From Skermanella aerolata KACC 11604 (GTDB lineage: Bacteria; Pseudomonadota; Alphaproteobacteria; Azospirillales; Azospirillaceae), in the NCBI RefSeq assembly GCF_000936425.1, contig NZ_AVFK01000029.1, positions 1 to 64,000 of the forward strand: a stretch of DNA of 64,000 bases, written 5' to 3'. Of the stretch, positions 1-9,526 are shown one piece after another (positions within the stretch are counted from its first letter, which is position 1; each line of letters starts with the position of its first letter). The position numbers were made by a program, and so were the translations under genes. The notes beneath the pieces were generated by a model, which searched no databases, was not told the origin of the DNA, and saw nothing but the letters and a program-made list of their open reading frames with translations.

Positions 1-170
1 TCCCGCTTCCTCAGCTCTGGAGCGCGCACCTGAACTGATAGATGGCAAGCGCCACGGCTTCGAAGGTAGGTGTCAACGGCTATCTGGTAAAGCCTTTAAA
101 CATATCGAGACTTGATAAAATGATACTTAAGCTGTGCAAAATCTCTGAGCCCAGCCAATTGCCCGCCTAA
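1..170 (+). pseudogene. Response regulator receiver C-terminal remnant
   Basis: From 42 to the TAA at 168-170 the frame reads like the end of a CheY-type receiver domain, with GVNGYLVKPL carrying the conserved Lys-Pro of the phosphorylation site, followed by a helix-like NISRLDKMILKL. In-frame stops lie directly upstream (TAG at 39-41). A second frame from position 2 (ALERAPELIDGKRHGFEG) resembles the helix that normally precedes that strand. This suggests one receiver domain broken by a frameshift. The piece is cut by the window edge, so an intact gene with a sequencing error is also possible. Base composition is A+T-richer than most of the window, which fits decay. Confidence 0.35.
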
Positions 171-263
171 AATTAAGATGCAATGTTTATATCCTCTGTC
201 GACACATAACGTTGACAGGTTGATACCAAGGTCCAAAGACATTTACCTGTGAGGACCGTGTTT

Positions 264-320
264 GTTGGGTCACGGCCCAACCCACAAGCTCCTGCTTCGT
301 AGGTTGGGCCGTGGCCCAAC
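264..320. repeat. REP pair A (inverted, BIME-like)
   Basis: Two 22-bp units in inverted orientation, 264-285 and 299-320. The right unit begins GTAG and then forms the hairpin GTTGGGCC-GT-GGCCCAAC. The left arm differs from the exact complement at two positions. The 13-base spacer is the reverse complement of the spacer in the pairs at 43.87 and 49.76 kb (GAAGCAGGAG core), so this copy lies in the opposite orientation. The foot tetranucleotide plus palindrome is the layout of RAYT-associated REP sequences. Confidence 0.75.
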
Positions 321-492
321 ACTTACCGACCGTAAGTCGAACTCTTCGGCTCCTGGCATGACATCGATAGACGAGGTCGTTCGCGACAGCGCTATTCTCG
401 CGCTAAGCACAAAAAAGGAATAAATTCTTGCAAGGTGTACCTCTTTCGCGTAGAACGGACCCCTGTCGTCCCGTCCGCCGAAAGCCGCCGCC

Positions 493-1248
493 ATGCCCGC
501 CCTGACCACACCCGCACCCCCGCCCTCATCTCCGCCTCCGCGCCTGTCCTCCCGCAAGGAACTCTTCGCACTCCACGTAGCGCGCGGCGCCAGCTTGGCG
601 CAGGCAGCGCGGCTGGCAGGGTATTCGCCGCAGGGCGCGCGGCAGCGGGGCAGCGTCCTGATGGCGGATAGTGACGTTCGGTTACGCGTTGAAGCTTTAC
701 GCCACGCCTGGATGGCGGAGCGGCAGGGCAGCGTGGATCAGGCGATCGAACGACTTGACCGGATCATCGACATGGCGATGGAGCTTCAGCGCCCGACCGC
801 CGCCCTCAAGGCGATGGACATGCAGCTGAAGCTGACCGGCGTCATCCGCGACACCCGCGCCGGCCTCTATGCCGACAGTCCCGACGACGACCTGTCCAAG
901 GTGTTCTTCGACCCGAGGGAGGACGAAGACCCCGATTTCGACCCGGATTCCTACCCGACTCCGATCCCGGTCCCGGTCCCGGCCGCCGCCGAGGCCAAGA
1001 ACGAGGACTTCATTCCCGAACCTGCTGAACCGGCCGAACCGGAAGAACCAGCCGAACCGCCCGAGCCGGAAGAACCCGCCTCCGCCCCGGTCGAAAGCGG
1101 CCGAATGATGACATTTGCGGCTACATACCCCCTGTCAGCATCCCAGCCAACGCACCGCAAAACCCAACCGCGCCGCCGCTTCGCGTCCCTGTCCTGCATC
1201 CCGTCGCCCATCGCATCCCCCGGCCCGATGTCGCGGGTTGAGAGATAA
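493..1248 (+). CDS. Terminase small subunit-like protein
   Basis: A 251-aa protein. The N-terminal 35-70 region (KELFALHVARGASLAQAARLAGYS then QRGSVLM) resembles the helix-turn-helix of phage terminase small subunits and related Rhodospirillales proteins. A helical segment follows (about 75-120, with ERLDRIIDMAMELQRPTAAL), then an acidic, proline-rich tail with PVPVP and repeated PAEPEEP units. No terminase large subunit, portal or other phage gene is nearby, so a packaging role is not supported; a domesticated DNA-binding protein is as likely. The ATG at 493 has no strong ribosome site. The last 45 residues are basic and unlike the rest, and the +1 frame is also open there, so a frameshift near 1095 is possible. 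Confidence 0.6.
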   Translation: MPALTTPAPPPSSPPPRLSSRKELFALHVARGASLAQAARLAGYSPQGARQRGSVLMADSDVRLRVEALRHAWMAERQGSVDQAIERLDRIIDMAMELQRPTAALKAMDMQLKLTGVIRDTRAGLYADSPDDDLSKVFFDPREDEDPDFDPDSYPTPIPVPVPAAAEAKNEDFIPEPAEPAEPEEPAEPPEPEEPASAPVESGRMMTFAATYPLSASQPTHRKTQPRRRFASLSCIPSPIASPGPMSRVER

Positions 1249-1340
1249 ATGACGCATTTGTGGAAGCCGGCCTTTTTGCTCCGTCGCACCATCGGGTTCG
1301 GGCGGGACAACAGCCTGGAAGCCGCGGGAGAGCCTTTGAA

Positions 1341-2639
1341 ATGCCGATTATGGTCGCCACCCCAGTTGCAGAGTCAGCTACGGAGTCAGCCCCGGACTCC
1401 ATCGAAAGCCTGATCCGGCGCCGCAAGCCGGGTTACAGCCTTGAATCGGCTTTCTACACCAGCCCGGACATCTTCCAGGCGGATCTCGACATCATCTTCC
1501 GGCGGCATTGGATTTATGTCGGTGTCGAGCCGGACGTGCCGGAGCCGGGCGACTGCATGGTTGTCGATATCGACCGGGCCTCCATCATCATCGCCCGCGA
1601 CGACGACATGGGGCTCCAGGCCTTCCACAATGTCTGCCGCCATCGCGGCGCGCGGCTGGTCCATGACGAAAAGACGACGGTCGGCAACATCGTCTGCCGC
1701 TATCACCAGTGGACCTACGGCCTGGACGGCTCGCTGCTGTTCGCCGAGCACATGGGACCGGGCTTCGACACCGGCTGCCACGGCCTGAAGAAGGTTCACC
1801 TGCGGAACGTCGCCGGCCTGATCTTCATCTGCCTCGCCGAAGACCCTCCCGCCGATATCGAGGACATGGCGCGAGCGCTGGAGCCCTATATCGCTCCCCA
1901 CGACATCGCCAACACCAAGGTCGTCCAGCAGATCGACCTGATCGAGGAAGGCAACTGGAAGCTCACGATGGAGAACAATCGTGAATGCTACCACTGCTCG
2001 GTCAATCACCCGGAATTGACGGTCCCGCTGTTCGCCTACGGCTTCGGCTATTCTCCGGACGAGGTCGACGATGTCGGGCGCGAGCAGATCGCTCGCTACG
2101 AAAGCCTGGTCTGCGACCTGGAGAACCGCTGCGAAGCCCAGGGGATGGCGGCGCGCGAAGTCGATCACCTGGACGACTGCGTCACCGGCTACCGCGCCCA
2201 GCGCCTGCCGATCGACAATCACGGCGAATCGCAGACGATGAACACCCAAGTCGCCTGCAAGAAGCTGCTCGGCACCATCGCCGACGCCAAGCTCGGCGGG
2301 CTGTCGGTCTGGACCCAGCCGAACTCCTGGCACCACTTCATGAGCGACCACATCGTCACGTTCTCGGTGCTGCCGATCTCGCCGGAAAAGACCCTGCTGC
2401 GGACCAAGTGGCTGGTCCACAAGGATGCGGTCGAGGGCATCGACTACGACCTGCGGAACCTGATCTCGGTCTGGGTCGCCACCAACAACCAGGACGGCGA
2501 ACTGGTCGGCTACGCCCAGGCGGGTGCGCGCAGCCCGGCCTACGAACCCGGCCCCTATTCGGTCCATACCGAGATGCTGGTCGAGAAATTCACCAATTGG
2601 TACATCGGCCGCATGGCCGCACACCTGAACCAGCGCTGA
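1341..2639 (+). CDS. gbcA: Glycine betaine monooxygenase, Rieske oxygenase subunit
   Basis: Oxygenase component that N-demethylates glycine betaine to dimethylglycine using electrons from the reductase encoded next. The 432-aa protein has a Rieske 2Fe-2S site (C99-x-H101 and C119-x2-H122) and the mononuclear iron site in ENNRECYHCSVNHPE (H218, H223). Start ATG 1341 is chosen because GGGAGA lies just upstream and MPIMVATP begins the conserved part; a GTG at 1260 in frame would add 27 unconvincing residues. The gene pair with gbcB at 2704 matches the known GbcAB arrangement. Closely related Rieske demethylases for stachydrine or carnitine cannot be excluded without a tree. No dimethylglycine or sarcosine catabolic genes lie in the window. 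Confidence 0.85.
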   Translation: MPIMVATPVAESATESAPDSIESLIRRRKPGYSLESAFYTSPDIFQADLDIIFRRHWIYVGVEPDVPEPGDCMVVDIDRASIIIARDDDMGLQAFHNVCRHRGARLVHDEKTTVGNIVCRYHQWTYGLDGSLLFAEHMGPGFDTGCHGLKKVHLRNVAGLIFICLAEDPPADIEDMARALEPYIAPHDIANTKVVQQIDLIEEGNWKLTMENNRECYHCSVNHPELTVPLFAYGFGYSPDEVDDVGREQIARYESLVCDLENRCEAQGMAAREVDHLDDCVTGYRAQRLPIDNHGESQTMNTQVACKKLLGTIADAKLGGLSVWTQPNSWHHFMSDHIVTFSVLPISPEKTLLRTKWLVHKDAVEGIDYDLRNLISVWVATNNQDGELVGYAQAGARSPAYEPGPYSVHTEMLVEKFTNWYIGRMAAHLNQR

Positions 2640-2703
2640 AGTTACAGCGCTGAAGCCGCACGCCGCAGACAGAGTTCGACAGGGAAGGGGACGAGACGGG
2701 GTT

Positions 2704-3855
2704 ATGCTGATGATCGATGCGCCGCCTGTAGAGACAGGGATCGCGGAAGACGCCTTCGCCGCCCAGGTGACCCGCGAGCTGGCGGGTTGGGATGCCGAAA
2801 CCGACGACGTGCTGGTCTGCCGTCTGGTCCGCGACGAGACGCACGACGTCAAGACCTTCGTCTTCTCCGCCCGCGAGCCCCGGCTGTTCCGCTACAAGCC
2901 CGGCCAGTTCCTGACCCTCGATCTCCCCATCGGCGGGCAGGTCATCAACCGCTGCTACACGATCTCCTCGGCCCCGACGCGCGGCCACCTGATCTCGATC
3001 ACGGTCAAGCGGGTGCCGGGCGGCATCGTGTCCAACTGGCTGCACGACACGGTGAAGCCGGGGTATGAGCTACGGGCGGTCGGTCCGCTCGGCGACTTCA
3101 CCGCCTTCGACCACCACGCGCCAAAGTATCTGTTCCTGTCGGGCGGCAGCGGCATCACGCCGCTGATGTCGATGGCCCGCACCTACCACGATCTGGCGCA
3201 GGACCGGGACATCACCTTCGTCCACTCCGCCCGCAGCCCGGCCGACATCATCTTCCGGTCCGAACTGGACCTGATGGCCCGCAATCTGCCCCGCTTCTCC
3301 GTCGCCCATGTCTGCGAGACGACCGACGGCGAGCGCAACTGGAGCGGCTTCCGGGGCCGGTTGAACCTGCCGATGCTAAAGCTGATCGCTCCCGACCTGA
3401 TGGAGCGGACGGTCTTCACCTGCGGCCCGGAACCCTACATGGCCGCCGTCCGCGCCATGCTGCGCGAGGCTGGTTTCGACATGGACCGCTACCACGAGGA
3501 AAGCTTCAACTTCGAGACGCTGGCCGAAAGCCAGCCGGAAGCGGCCGCCGCCTCCGCCACCGTACCGGTGCCTCCGCCGGTTCCGGAAACCCGGACCTTC
3601 CGGGTCGAGTTCGCCAAGACCGGCCGCGTGGTCGAATGCGCCGCCGACACCAACATCCTGACCGCCGCCCGTGCGGCGGGCATGCGCCTGCCGTCGTCCT
3701 GCACCAAGGGCCTGTGCGGCACCTGCAAGAGCAAGCTGATCTCGGGGACGGTGGACATGAAGCACGCCGGCGGCATCCGCCAGCGCGAGATCGACGCCGG
3801 CCAGGCGCTGCTGTGCTGCTCCAAGCCGACCAGCGACATCGTAGTGGACCGGTAG
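2704..3855 (+). CDS. gbcB: Glycine betaine monooxygenase, reductase subunit
   Basis: NAD(P)H-dependent flavin/iron-sulfur reductase supplying electrons to GbcA. The 383-aa chain has an FAD-binding barrel (RCYTISSAP, about residues 82-90), a nucleotide-binding domain (LFLSGGSGITPLMS, then VFTCGPEPYMAAV), and a C-terminal plant-type ferredoxin domain with C-x4-C-x2-C (SSCTKGLCGTCKSKL) plus the fourth cysteine in LLCCSKP. This C-terminal ferredoxin layout is typical of GbcB. It lies 64 bp after gbcA in the same direction, so co-transcription is likely. Other Rieske reductases share the fold, so the substrate call rests on gbcA. Confidence 0.85.
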   Translation: MLMIDAPPVETGIAEDAFAAQVTRELAGWDAETDDVLVCRLVRDETHDVKTFVFSAREPRLFRYKPGQFLTLDLPIGGQVINRCYTISSAPTRGHLISITVKRVPGGIVSNWLHDTVKPGYELRAVGPLGDFTAFDHHAPKYLFLSGGSGITPLMSMARTYHDLAQDRDITFVHSARSPADIIFRSELDLMARNLPRFSVAHVCETTDGERNWSGFRGRLNLPMLKLIAPDLMERTVFTCGPEPYMAAVRAMLREAGFDMDRYHEESFNFETLAESQPEAAAASATVPVPPPVPETRTFRVEFAKTGRVVECAADTNILTAARAAGMRLPSSCTKGLCGTCKSKLISGTVDMKHAGGIRQREIDAGQALLCCSKPTSDIVVDR

Positions 3856-3888
3856 CGGCCGACCGGTAAGCGCCGATGCGACGTTCCG

Positions 3889-4914
<1,026 letters not shown>

Positions 4915-5045
4915 GTGGTCAATTCCGCCAAGGAATGGCGAGATTCGCCACTTCATGGCGGAGATAGTTAGGAGGTTCAGGTAGGGGTATCAAGACCGAT
5001 GAATAAAACTGTTCAATATCAATATGTTATAGATTTCTTGCCGGT

Positions 5046-5061
5046 TGGCACGCTGGCTGCA
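5046..5061 (+). promoter_or_regulatory. Sigma-54 promoter of the psp operon
   Basis: The sequence TGGCACGCTGGCTGCA matches the -24/-12 consensus TGGCAC-N5-TTGCA at all but one position, with correct spacing. It faces the psp genes and is the target expected for PspF. Transcription should begin about 12 bases after the GC element, near 5072. The upstream 4960-5040 stretch is A+T-rich and would hold PspF enhancer sites and an IHF bend; I cannot define those precisely. Confidence 0.85.
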
Positions 5062-5105
5062 ATAGATATCCGCGAACACCATGACCGTTCCCTTTGGAGA
5101 CTGCC

Positions 5106-5261
5106 ATGCAGGACTACCCGCGCTACCGCAGCCGTTACCGGGCCTCGGACCGTCCGACCCGCACGACAGGCGAGCGCTTCCTCGACTATCTGCGCACCCG
5201 CTCGACAGAGACCTGGGTGTTCTTCGCCGCCGGCGTGGTTCTCGGCGCCTTCGTTGGCTGA
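5106..5261 (+). CDS. Small single-pass membrane protein, first gene of psp operon
   Basis: A 51-aa ORF starting with ATG at 5106, preceded by GGAGA at 5-nt spacing and placed about 35 bases after the predicted transcription start. It has a very basic, Tyr/Arg-rich N-terminus (MQDYPRYRSRYR) and ends in one hydrophobic segment (WVFFAAGVVLGAFVG), suggesting an inner-membrane anchor with the basic part in the cytoplasm. It lies between the sigma-54 promoter and pspA, so it should be induced with them. It is not PspB, PspC or PspD by sequence, and I do not recognise the family. Confidence 0.65.
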   Translation: MQDYPRYRSRYRASDRPTRTTGERFLDYLRTRSTETWVFFAAGVVLGAFVG

Positions 5262-5314
5262 CGAAAATCACGCATTCCCACTACCCGAGAAAGACTGAAG
5301 GGATTCAGACCATC

Positions 5315-5992
5315 ATGGGCATCTTTTCGCGCCTCACCGACATCGTCAATTCCAACCTCAACTCGATCCTGGACCGTGCCGAGGACCCGGAAAAGCTGAT
5401 CCGCCTCGTCATCCAGGAGATGGAAGACACGCTGGTCGAGGTTCGCTCCAGCACCGTCCGCACCATCGCCGAGCGGAAGGAGATCGAGCGCAAGCTGAAC
5501 CAGCTCGGCCGGGAAATGGAAGAGTGGCAGCGCAAGGCCGAATTGGCCCTGTCGCGCGACCGCGACGACCTCGCCAAGGGTGCGCTGGTCGCCAAGTCCA
5601 AGATCGCCGAGCAGATCGACGTGCTGGAACATCAGCTCGTCCATATCGAGGAGGCGCTGGCCAAGAGCAGCGAAGACATCAGCCGGCTTCAGGAGAAGCT
5701 GACCGACGCCAAGAAGCGCGAGAAGGCGATCGTGCTGCGCCACAAGTCGGCGGCCAGCCGGCTGAAGGTCAACACCCAGATCCACGACGACCGCATCAAC
5801 GACGCGTTCGCCCGGTTCGAGCAGGTGGAGCGCAATCTCGACGAGCTGGAAGGCCGCGCCGAGTCGATGGACATCGGCCGCAAGCGGACGCTGGCGGAGG
5901 AGTTCTCCGACTTCGAGGCTTCGACCAAGGTCGAGCAGGAGTTGGCCGATCTCAAGGCCCGCATGCACAACTCCAAGCCGATGGCGGGCTAA
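5315..5992 (+). CDS. pspA: Phage shock protein A
   Basis: Peripheral inner-membrane ESCRT-III-like coiled-coil protein that stabilises stressed membranes and inhibits PspF. The 225-aa chain begins with the membrane-binding amphipathic helix MGIFSRLTDIVNSNLN and continues as long charged helices (EDPEKLIRLVIQEMEDTLVEVR onward). Length and sequence match PspA/IM30; there is no Vipp1-type C-terminal extension. The start is ATG 5315, not an upstream in-frame ATG at 5081 that would overlap the 51-aa gene. pspB follows after 3 bp. Confidence 0.95.
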   Translation: MGIFSRLTDIVNSNLNSILDRAEDPEKLIRLVIQEMEDTLVEVRSSTVRTIAERKEIERKLNQLGREMEEWQRKAELALSRDRDDLAKGALVAKSKIAEQIDVLEHQLVHIEEALAKSSEDISRLQEKLTDAKKREKAIVLRHKSAASRLKVNTQIHDDRINDAFARFEQVERNLDELEGRAESMDIGRKRTLAEEFSDFEASTKVEQELADLKARMHNSKPMAG

Positions 5993-5995
5993 GCC

Positions 5996-6223
5996 ATGAG
6001 CGGAGCCTCATTCGTCCTGGCGGTGCTGTTCCTGACAATCGTGGCGCCGCTCTGGATCATCTTCCACTACGTCACCAAGTGGCGGTCGGCCCGTGGCCTG
6101 TCCGCCGAGGATGAACGCATGCTGGCCGACCTTTGGGAAAGTGCCGGCAGGATGGAAAACCGGATCGGCAGCCTGGAGAAGATCCTGGACTCCGAAGCTC
6201 CGGGATGGAGGACGCGTCAATGA
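5996..6223 (+). CDS. pspB: Phage shock protein B
   Basis: A 75-aa inner-membrane protein that, with PspC, senses membrane stress and draws PspA away from PspF. One N-terminal transmembrane segment (FVLAVLFLTIVAPLWIIFHYV) is followed by a cytoplasmic helical tail with a leucine-zipper-like register (DERMLADLWESAGRMENRIGSLEKIL). Its TGA overlaps the start of pspC (ATGA), indicating translational coupling. Confidence 0.93.
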   Translation: MSGASFVLAVLFLTIVAPLWIIFHYVTKWRSARGLSAEDERMLADLWESAGRMENRIGSLEKILDSEAPGWRTRQ

Positions 6224-6624
6224 ACTGGTCCGGATCGCCCTTCACGTCGCCCAACCCGCATCAGCTCTACCGCGACAAGGACAACGGCAAGCTGCTGGGC
6301 GTCTGCGCCGGGTTGGCCGACTATCTCGGGGTGGACGTCATGTTCGTCCGCATCGGGACGGTGCTGGGCGCCGTGTTCTTCACGATGCCGGTCGTAGGCG
6401 CCTACCTGCTCGCGGCCTTGGTCCTCAAGACCAAGCCGCCCAGGGCTTATGCCAGTCGCGAGGAAGAAGACTTCTGGCGCACCGTCGCAACCAAGCCGGA
6501 CGTGACGGTAGCCGGGCTCAGGCAGAAGTTCCGGGATGTGGAACGACGGCTGACCAGGATGGAGAGCTATGTCTCCTCCAAGGAGTTCGAACTGAACCGC
6601 GCCATCAACGATCTCGACCGTTGA
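6220..6624 (+). CDS. pspC: Phage shock protein C
   Basis: A 134-aa membrane protein with a PspC domain: LYRDKDNGKLLGVCAGLADYLG, then a hydrophobic segment (GTVLGAVFFTMPVVGAYLLAALVL), then a cytoplasmic or periplasmic coiled region (LRQKFRDVERRLTRMESYV). With PspB it forms the sensor side of the Psp response. The ATG at 6220 overlaps the pspB stop by four bases. This is the last recognisable gene of the operon; no pspD is seen. Confidence 0.93.
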   Translation: MNWSGSPFTSPNPHQLYRDKDNGKLLGVCAGLADYLGVDVMFVRIGTVLGAVFFTMPVVGAYLLAALVLKTKPPRAYASREEEDFWRTVATKPDVTVAGLRQKFRDVERRLTRMESYVSSKEFELNRAINDLDR

Positions 6625-6707
6625 CGCTGTGCCGGTATCGGTTCGTTCGGTATGCAGGCGGCTTCGGCCCGGACGGTTGTCCGGGTCGGAGTCGTCTGCG
6701 CGTCAGG

Positions 6708-6836
6708 TCAGCGACGCTGACCCCGACGGTTGGACCGTACCCGGACCGGGATGGGCTCGGGTTGAGCCGAGCTTGCGATTGCATAGCAACCGGCAACGGC
6801 GACAGAGGCGACCAAAGCTATCAAGGCGATTTCCAT
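6708..6836 (-). CDS. Putative 42-aa membrane or lipoprotein ORF
   Basis: A short ORF on the minus strand with ATG at 6836 and a strong ribosome site (GGAGAGGA) a few bases upstream. The product has an N-terminal hydrophobic stretch (EIALIALVASVAVAGCYAIA) and a basic C-terminus rich in Arg. AVAGC could be a lipobox, in which case the mature peptide would be about 27 residues. It lies alone between pspC and the chemoreceptor. No family is recognised, and chance cannot be excluded at this length. Confidence 0.4.
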   Translation of the reverse strand: MEIALIALVASVAVAGCYAIASSAQPEPIPVRVRSNRRGQRR

Positions 6837-7056
6837 GTATCCTCTCCTTCGTTGCTATTTAGATTGGTGCAACAGGGCGGCCGTTGGTAGGGGTAAAATG
6901 AAGCCCTATGCCGTTTTTGTGACGCGGCAGAAGTTGCCTTCCTTTTGATCCAGTTCTCTTTACGATAATTTAACCAGATATTGCCCGTCACCTGCCGCCA
7001 ACACCGATCTAACCTTATCTATCAGGGAAAACATCGCGGTCCGTCCCAAAGTTCCG

Positions 7057-8247
7057 TCAGGCCGCGCGCATGTCGTTGATAAAGCTTTCCAGATGCTCTC
7101 GCAGCGCCTCGGTGTGGCCGGCCAGACGGGTCACCACGGCGCGGCCGTCCTCCGCCATGCCGCTGGCCTCACTGGCCTTGGTCAGGGCACGGTCGGCGTG
7201 CTCCGTCACGACGCGGGTGCCGTCGTTGACCTGGGTGACGTTGCGGGCGATCTCGCGCGTGCTGGTTTCCTGCCGCTCGACGGCGCTGGCAATCGCGGAA
7301 ACGATGGCCGCTATGCGCCGGATCGTCCCACCGATGCCGCTGATGGCGCCCGCTGCGTCGCCTGCCACCTGCTGAAGCGCCGCAATCTGGGTCGAGATGT
7401 CCTCGGTCGCCCGCGCCGTCTGGGTGGCAAGGCCCTTGACCTCGGCCGCCACGATGGCGAACCCCTTGCCGGCCTCGCCAGCGCGGGCCGCCTCGATCGT
7501 GGCGTTCAGCGCCAGCAGGTTGGTCTGTTCGGCGATCGAGCCGATCAGGGCGACGATCTCGCCGATCCGGGTGGCGGCGTCGGCCAGACCGGCCACGGTG
7601 GCGTTGGTCCGCTCGGCCTGTTCGACCGACAGGCGGGCGATGGCCGACGACTCGGAGACCTGCCGGACGATGTCCTGGATCGAGGCCGACAGCTCCTCCG
7701 TCGCGGCGGCGACCGCCTCGACGTTGGCGGTGGACTGGGCGGCGGCGGATGCGACGGCGGAGGCCGACGCGGCGGTGGCCGTGGCCACCTCGCCCAGCCG
7801 GCCCGACTGCTCGCCCATATGCCCGGCGGCGGCCGACAGGGAAATCGAGACCGACGTTAAGGCCTGCTCGAAGCTGCCGATGCGCCGGTCGCGCCGCTCC
7901 ATCCGCGCCTGCCGGCGCTCCAGGCTGGCGCGGTCGTCCTCGATCATCCGGTCGACGGCGGCCTTGCCGGCGCGGATCGTCTCGACCGCACGGGCCATGG
8001 CTCCGGCCTCGTCCCGCCGGTCCCGGTACGGCACCACGAAATCGGTCCGCCCCTCGGCCAGCAACTCCAGCGCCCGGCGCAGTTCGGTAAGTGGGGCTAG
8101 CAGTCTGAGGACCACCAGGAACGCTACCCCCATGGTCAGCGCCAAGACGCCGGCAGCGGTCAAGCGATCCATCCACAAGAAGCTGGTGGCCGCCACCGCG
8201 ACGCAGAAGACCAGGCCAATGACTCGCGAAAGGATCGTTCCCAGCAT
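7057..8247 (-). CDS. Methyl-accepting chemotaxis protein
   Basis: A 396-aa chemoreceptor that signals to CheA. Two close hydrophobic segments at the N-terminus ([17 protein letters not shown] and [20 protein letters not shown]) are separated by only about 8 residues, so there is essentially no periplasmic ligand domain. A HAMP-like segment follows ([24 protein letters not shown]). The signalling hairpin carries the conserved tip [19 protein letters not shown] and [15 protein letters not shown]. No CheR-tethering pentapeptide is obvious at the C-terminus. The start is ATG 8247 (MLGTILSR); upstream in-frame sequence is non-coding in character. Sensing is probably intramembrane or through a partner. 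Confidence 0.9.
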   Translation of the reverse strand: MLGTILSRVIGLVFCVAVAATSFLWMDRLTAAGVLALTMGVAFLVVLRLLAPLTELRRALELLAEGRTDFVVPYRDRRDEAGAMARAVETIRAGKAAVDRMIEDDRASLERRQARMERRDRRIGSFEQALTSVSISLSAAAGHMGEQSGRLGEVATATAASASAVASAAAQSTANVEAVAAATEELSASIQDIVRQVSESSAIARLSVEQAERTNATVAGLADAATRIGEIVALIGSIAEQTNLLALNATIEAARAGEAGKGFAIVAAEVKGLATQTARATEDISTQIAALQQVAGDAAGAISGIGGTIRRIAAIVSAIASAVERQETSTREIARNVTQVNDGTRVVTEHADRALTKASEASGMAEDGRAVVTRLAGHTEALREHLESFINDMRAA

Positions 8248-8422
8248 AATTATTTCTCTTATAAATTTCGGGCTGGCCAGGGGTACGTTTTCTATGTTGC
8301 GGCCTGATTTCACGCAACTATTTTCCTGATCAATGGCTGTAACGGAGATGTGATCGAGCCTTGATCCCCTGCAATTCGAAGATTGTGCCACTCTCATCCC
8401 GAACAGTTTTGGAGATCGCAAT

Positions 8423-8656
8423 ATGGCCATGGAGATCGTTAACGGGTATCCATGCCGCGACTGCACCGATGCCGAGAAGGCGAAGAAGGGCATCGATCCA
8501 AGCGCCGGCCCCAATGCCCAGCCGGGTGAAACAAAGGCGGACATCAAATTGCGCGAAAACGCCGGTTCGCTGACAGGGAAGAACGAAGACGAGCGCGGCA
8601 TCAATCGGCCGCTTTCCACTGGAAATGTCGGGACGGCGTTGAACATCCTGGTATGA
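8423..8656 (+). CDS. Small conserved-looking CxxC protein
   Basis: A 77-aa hydrophilic protein starting at ATG 8423 with GGAG 9 nt upstream. The N-terminus has [22 protein letters not shown], whose VNGY-C-x2-C-TD-x5-KK-IDP pattern looks like a conserved motif and might bind a metal or be redox-active. The rest is charged and glycine-rich, probably flexible. It is divergent from the chemoreceptor and 33 bp upstream of the FkbM gene. Function unknown. Confidence 0.65.
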   Translation: MAMEIVNGYPCRDCTDAEKAKKGIDPSAGPNAQPGETKADIKLRENAGSLTGKNEDERGINRPLSTGNVGTALNILV

Positions 8657-8689
8657 GATAGCCTGAAGACACCTGGAAGGCCGATTGTC

Positions 8690-9448
8690 ATGAACGCCTT
8701 GCTCAAGGCCTACGGCATCGCCCGGTCGGCGCTGATCTACCGGGCCAACCCGCTGAAGCGGCGGCGCTCCCGGCGCTTTTATGGGCAGTTCGTCGGGCCG
8801 GGCGATCTGGCGTTCGACATCGGGGCGCATCTGGGAGACCGGGTGCAGGCCTGGACCGATCTGGGCGTCCGAGTCGTCGCGGTCGAGCCGCAGCCGCACC
8901 TGATGACGGTGCTGCGGCGGTTCTATGGGCACAGCCCGGATGTGGCATTGGTCCAGGGCGCAGTCGGGGCAGAGGCGGGAACGGCGGAATTGCTGATCAA
9001 CCGGCGCAACCCGACGCTCTCGACCCTGTCGGCGGAGTGGGCGGCGACCGTCTCGGCGTCGCCGCGCTTTCCCGGCGAGCGCTGGGACGAGCGGGTCGCG
9101 GTCGAGGTCACGACGCTGGATGCTTTGATTGCGGTCCATGGCGTGCCGCGCTTCTGCAAGATCGACGTGGAGGGATTCGAGGAATCGGTGCTGGCGGGAC
9201 TGTCCCAGCCGTTGCCCTGCCTGTCGTTCGAGTTCATTTCCGAAACCGGCGACCGCACCCTGCTCTGCTTGGCTCGGCTGGAGGCGCTGGGAACATACCG
9301 GTATAATGTGGTGCTGGGAGAGGCCCGGCACCTGCTGTTCGATGTCTGGTGCGGTAGGGACGATCTGGTGAAATGGCTGGAGGGGCGCGGGGCTGAGGAA
9401 GGCTCCGGCGACATCTATGCCCGGCATGTTCCTTTTCGATCATTCTGA
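8690..9448 (+). CDS. FkbM family SAM-dependent methyltransferase
   Basis: A 252-aa class I methyltransferase. The SAM-binding core is visible as [16 protein letters not shown] (motif I) and [14 protein letters not shown], and the FkbM signature follows ([24 protein letters not shown]). Members O-methylate sugars, polyketides or other small molecules; the substrate cannot be read from sequence. The ATG at 8690 follows a GGAAGG site. The next genes belong to the unrelated glycerol operon. Confidence 0.85.
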   Translation: MNALLKAYGIARSALIYRANPLKRRRSRRFYGQFVGPGDLAFDIGAHLGDRVQAWTDLGVRVVAVEPQPHLMTVLRRFYGHSPDVALVQGAVGAEAGTAELLINRRNPTLSTLSAEWAATVSASPRFPGERWDERVAVEVTTLDALIAVHGVPRFCKIDVEGFEESVLAGLSQPLPCLSFEFISETGDRTLLCLARLEALGTYRYNVVLGEARHLLFDVWCGRDDLVKWLEGRGAEEGSGDIYARHVPFRSF

Positions 9449-9454
9449 GTGATA

Positions 9455-9493
9455 AAATTTTCGAATCAGAACAATCCGAACTCTAAATTTTCG
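9455..9493 (+). promoter_or_regulatory. AAATTTTCG direct repeats upstream of glp operon
   Basis: AAATTTTCG occurs at 9455-9463 and again at 9485-9493, start to start exactly 30 bp, about three helical turns. A further CTTTTCG lies at 9432. TTTCG-type direct repeats are the kind of operator bound by DeoR-family GlpR repressors, and the block lies in the only long gap before glpS. The regulator itself is not in the window. Confidence 0.45.
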
Positions 9494-9526
9494 TTTGCAA
9501 AAGCCTGACATCTCCGCATACCCTTT

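Noticed and set aside
1386-2852. Long 488-codon open frame on the minus strand opposite gbcA
   Set aside because: It is antisense to a gene with clear Rieske motifs; the translation is Val/Asp/Arg-rich without any domain, typical of the mirror frame of high-GC genes.
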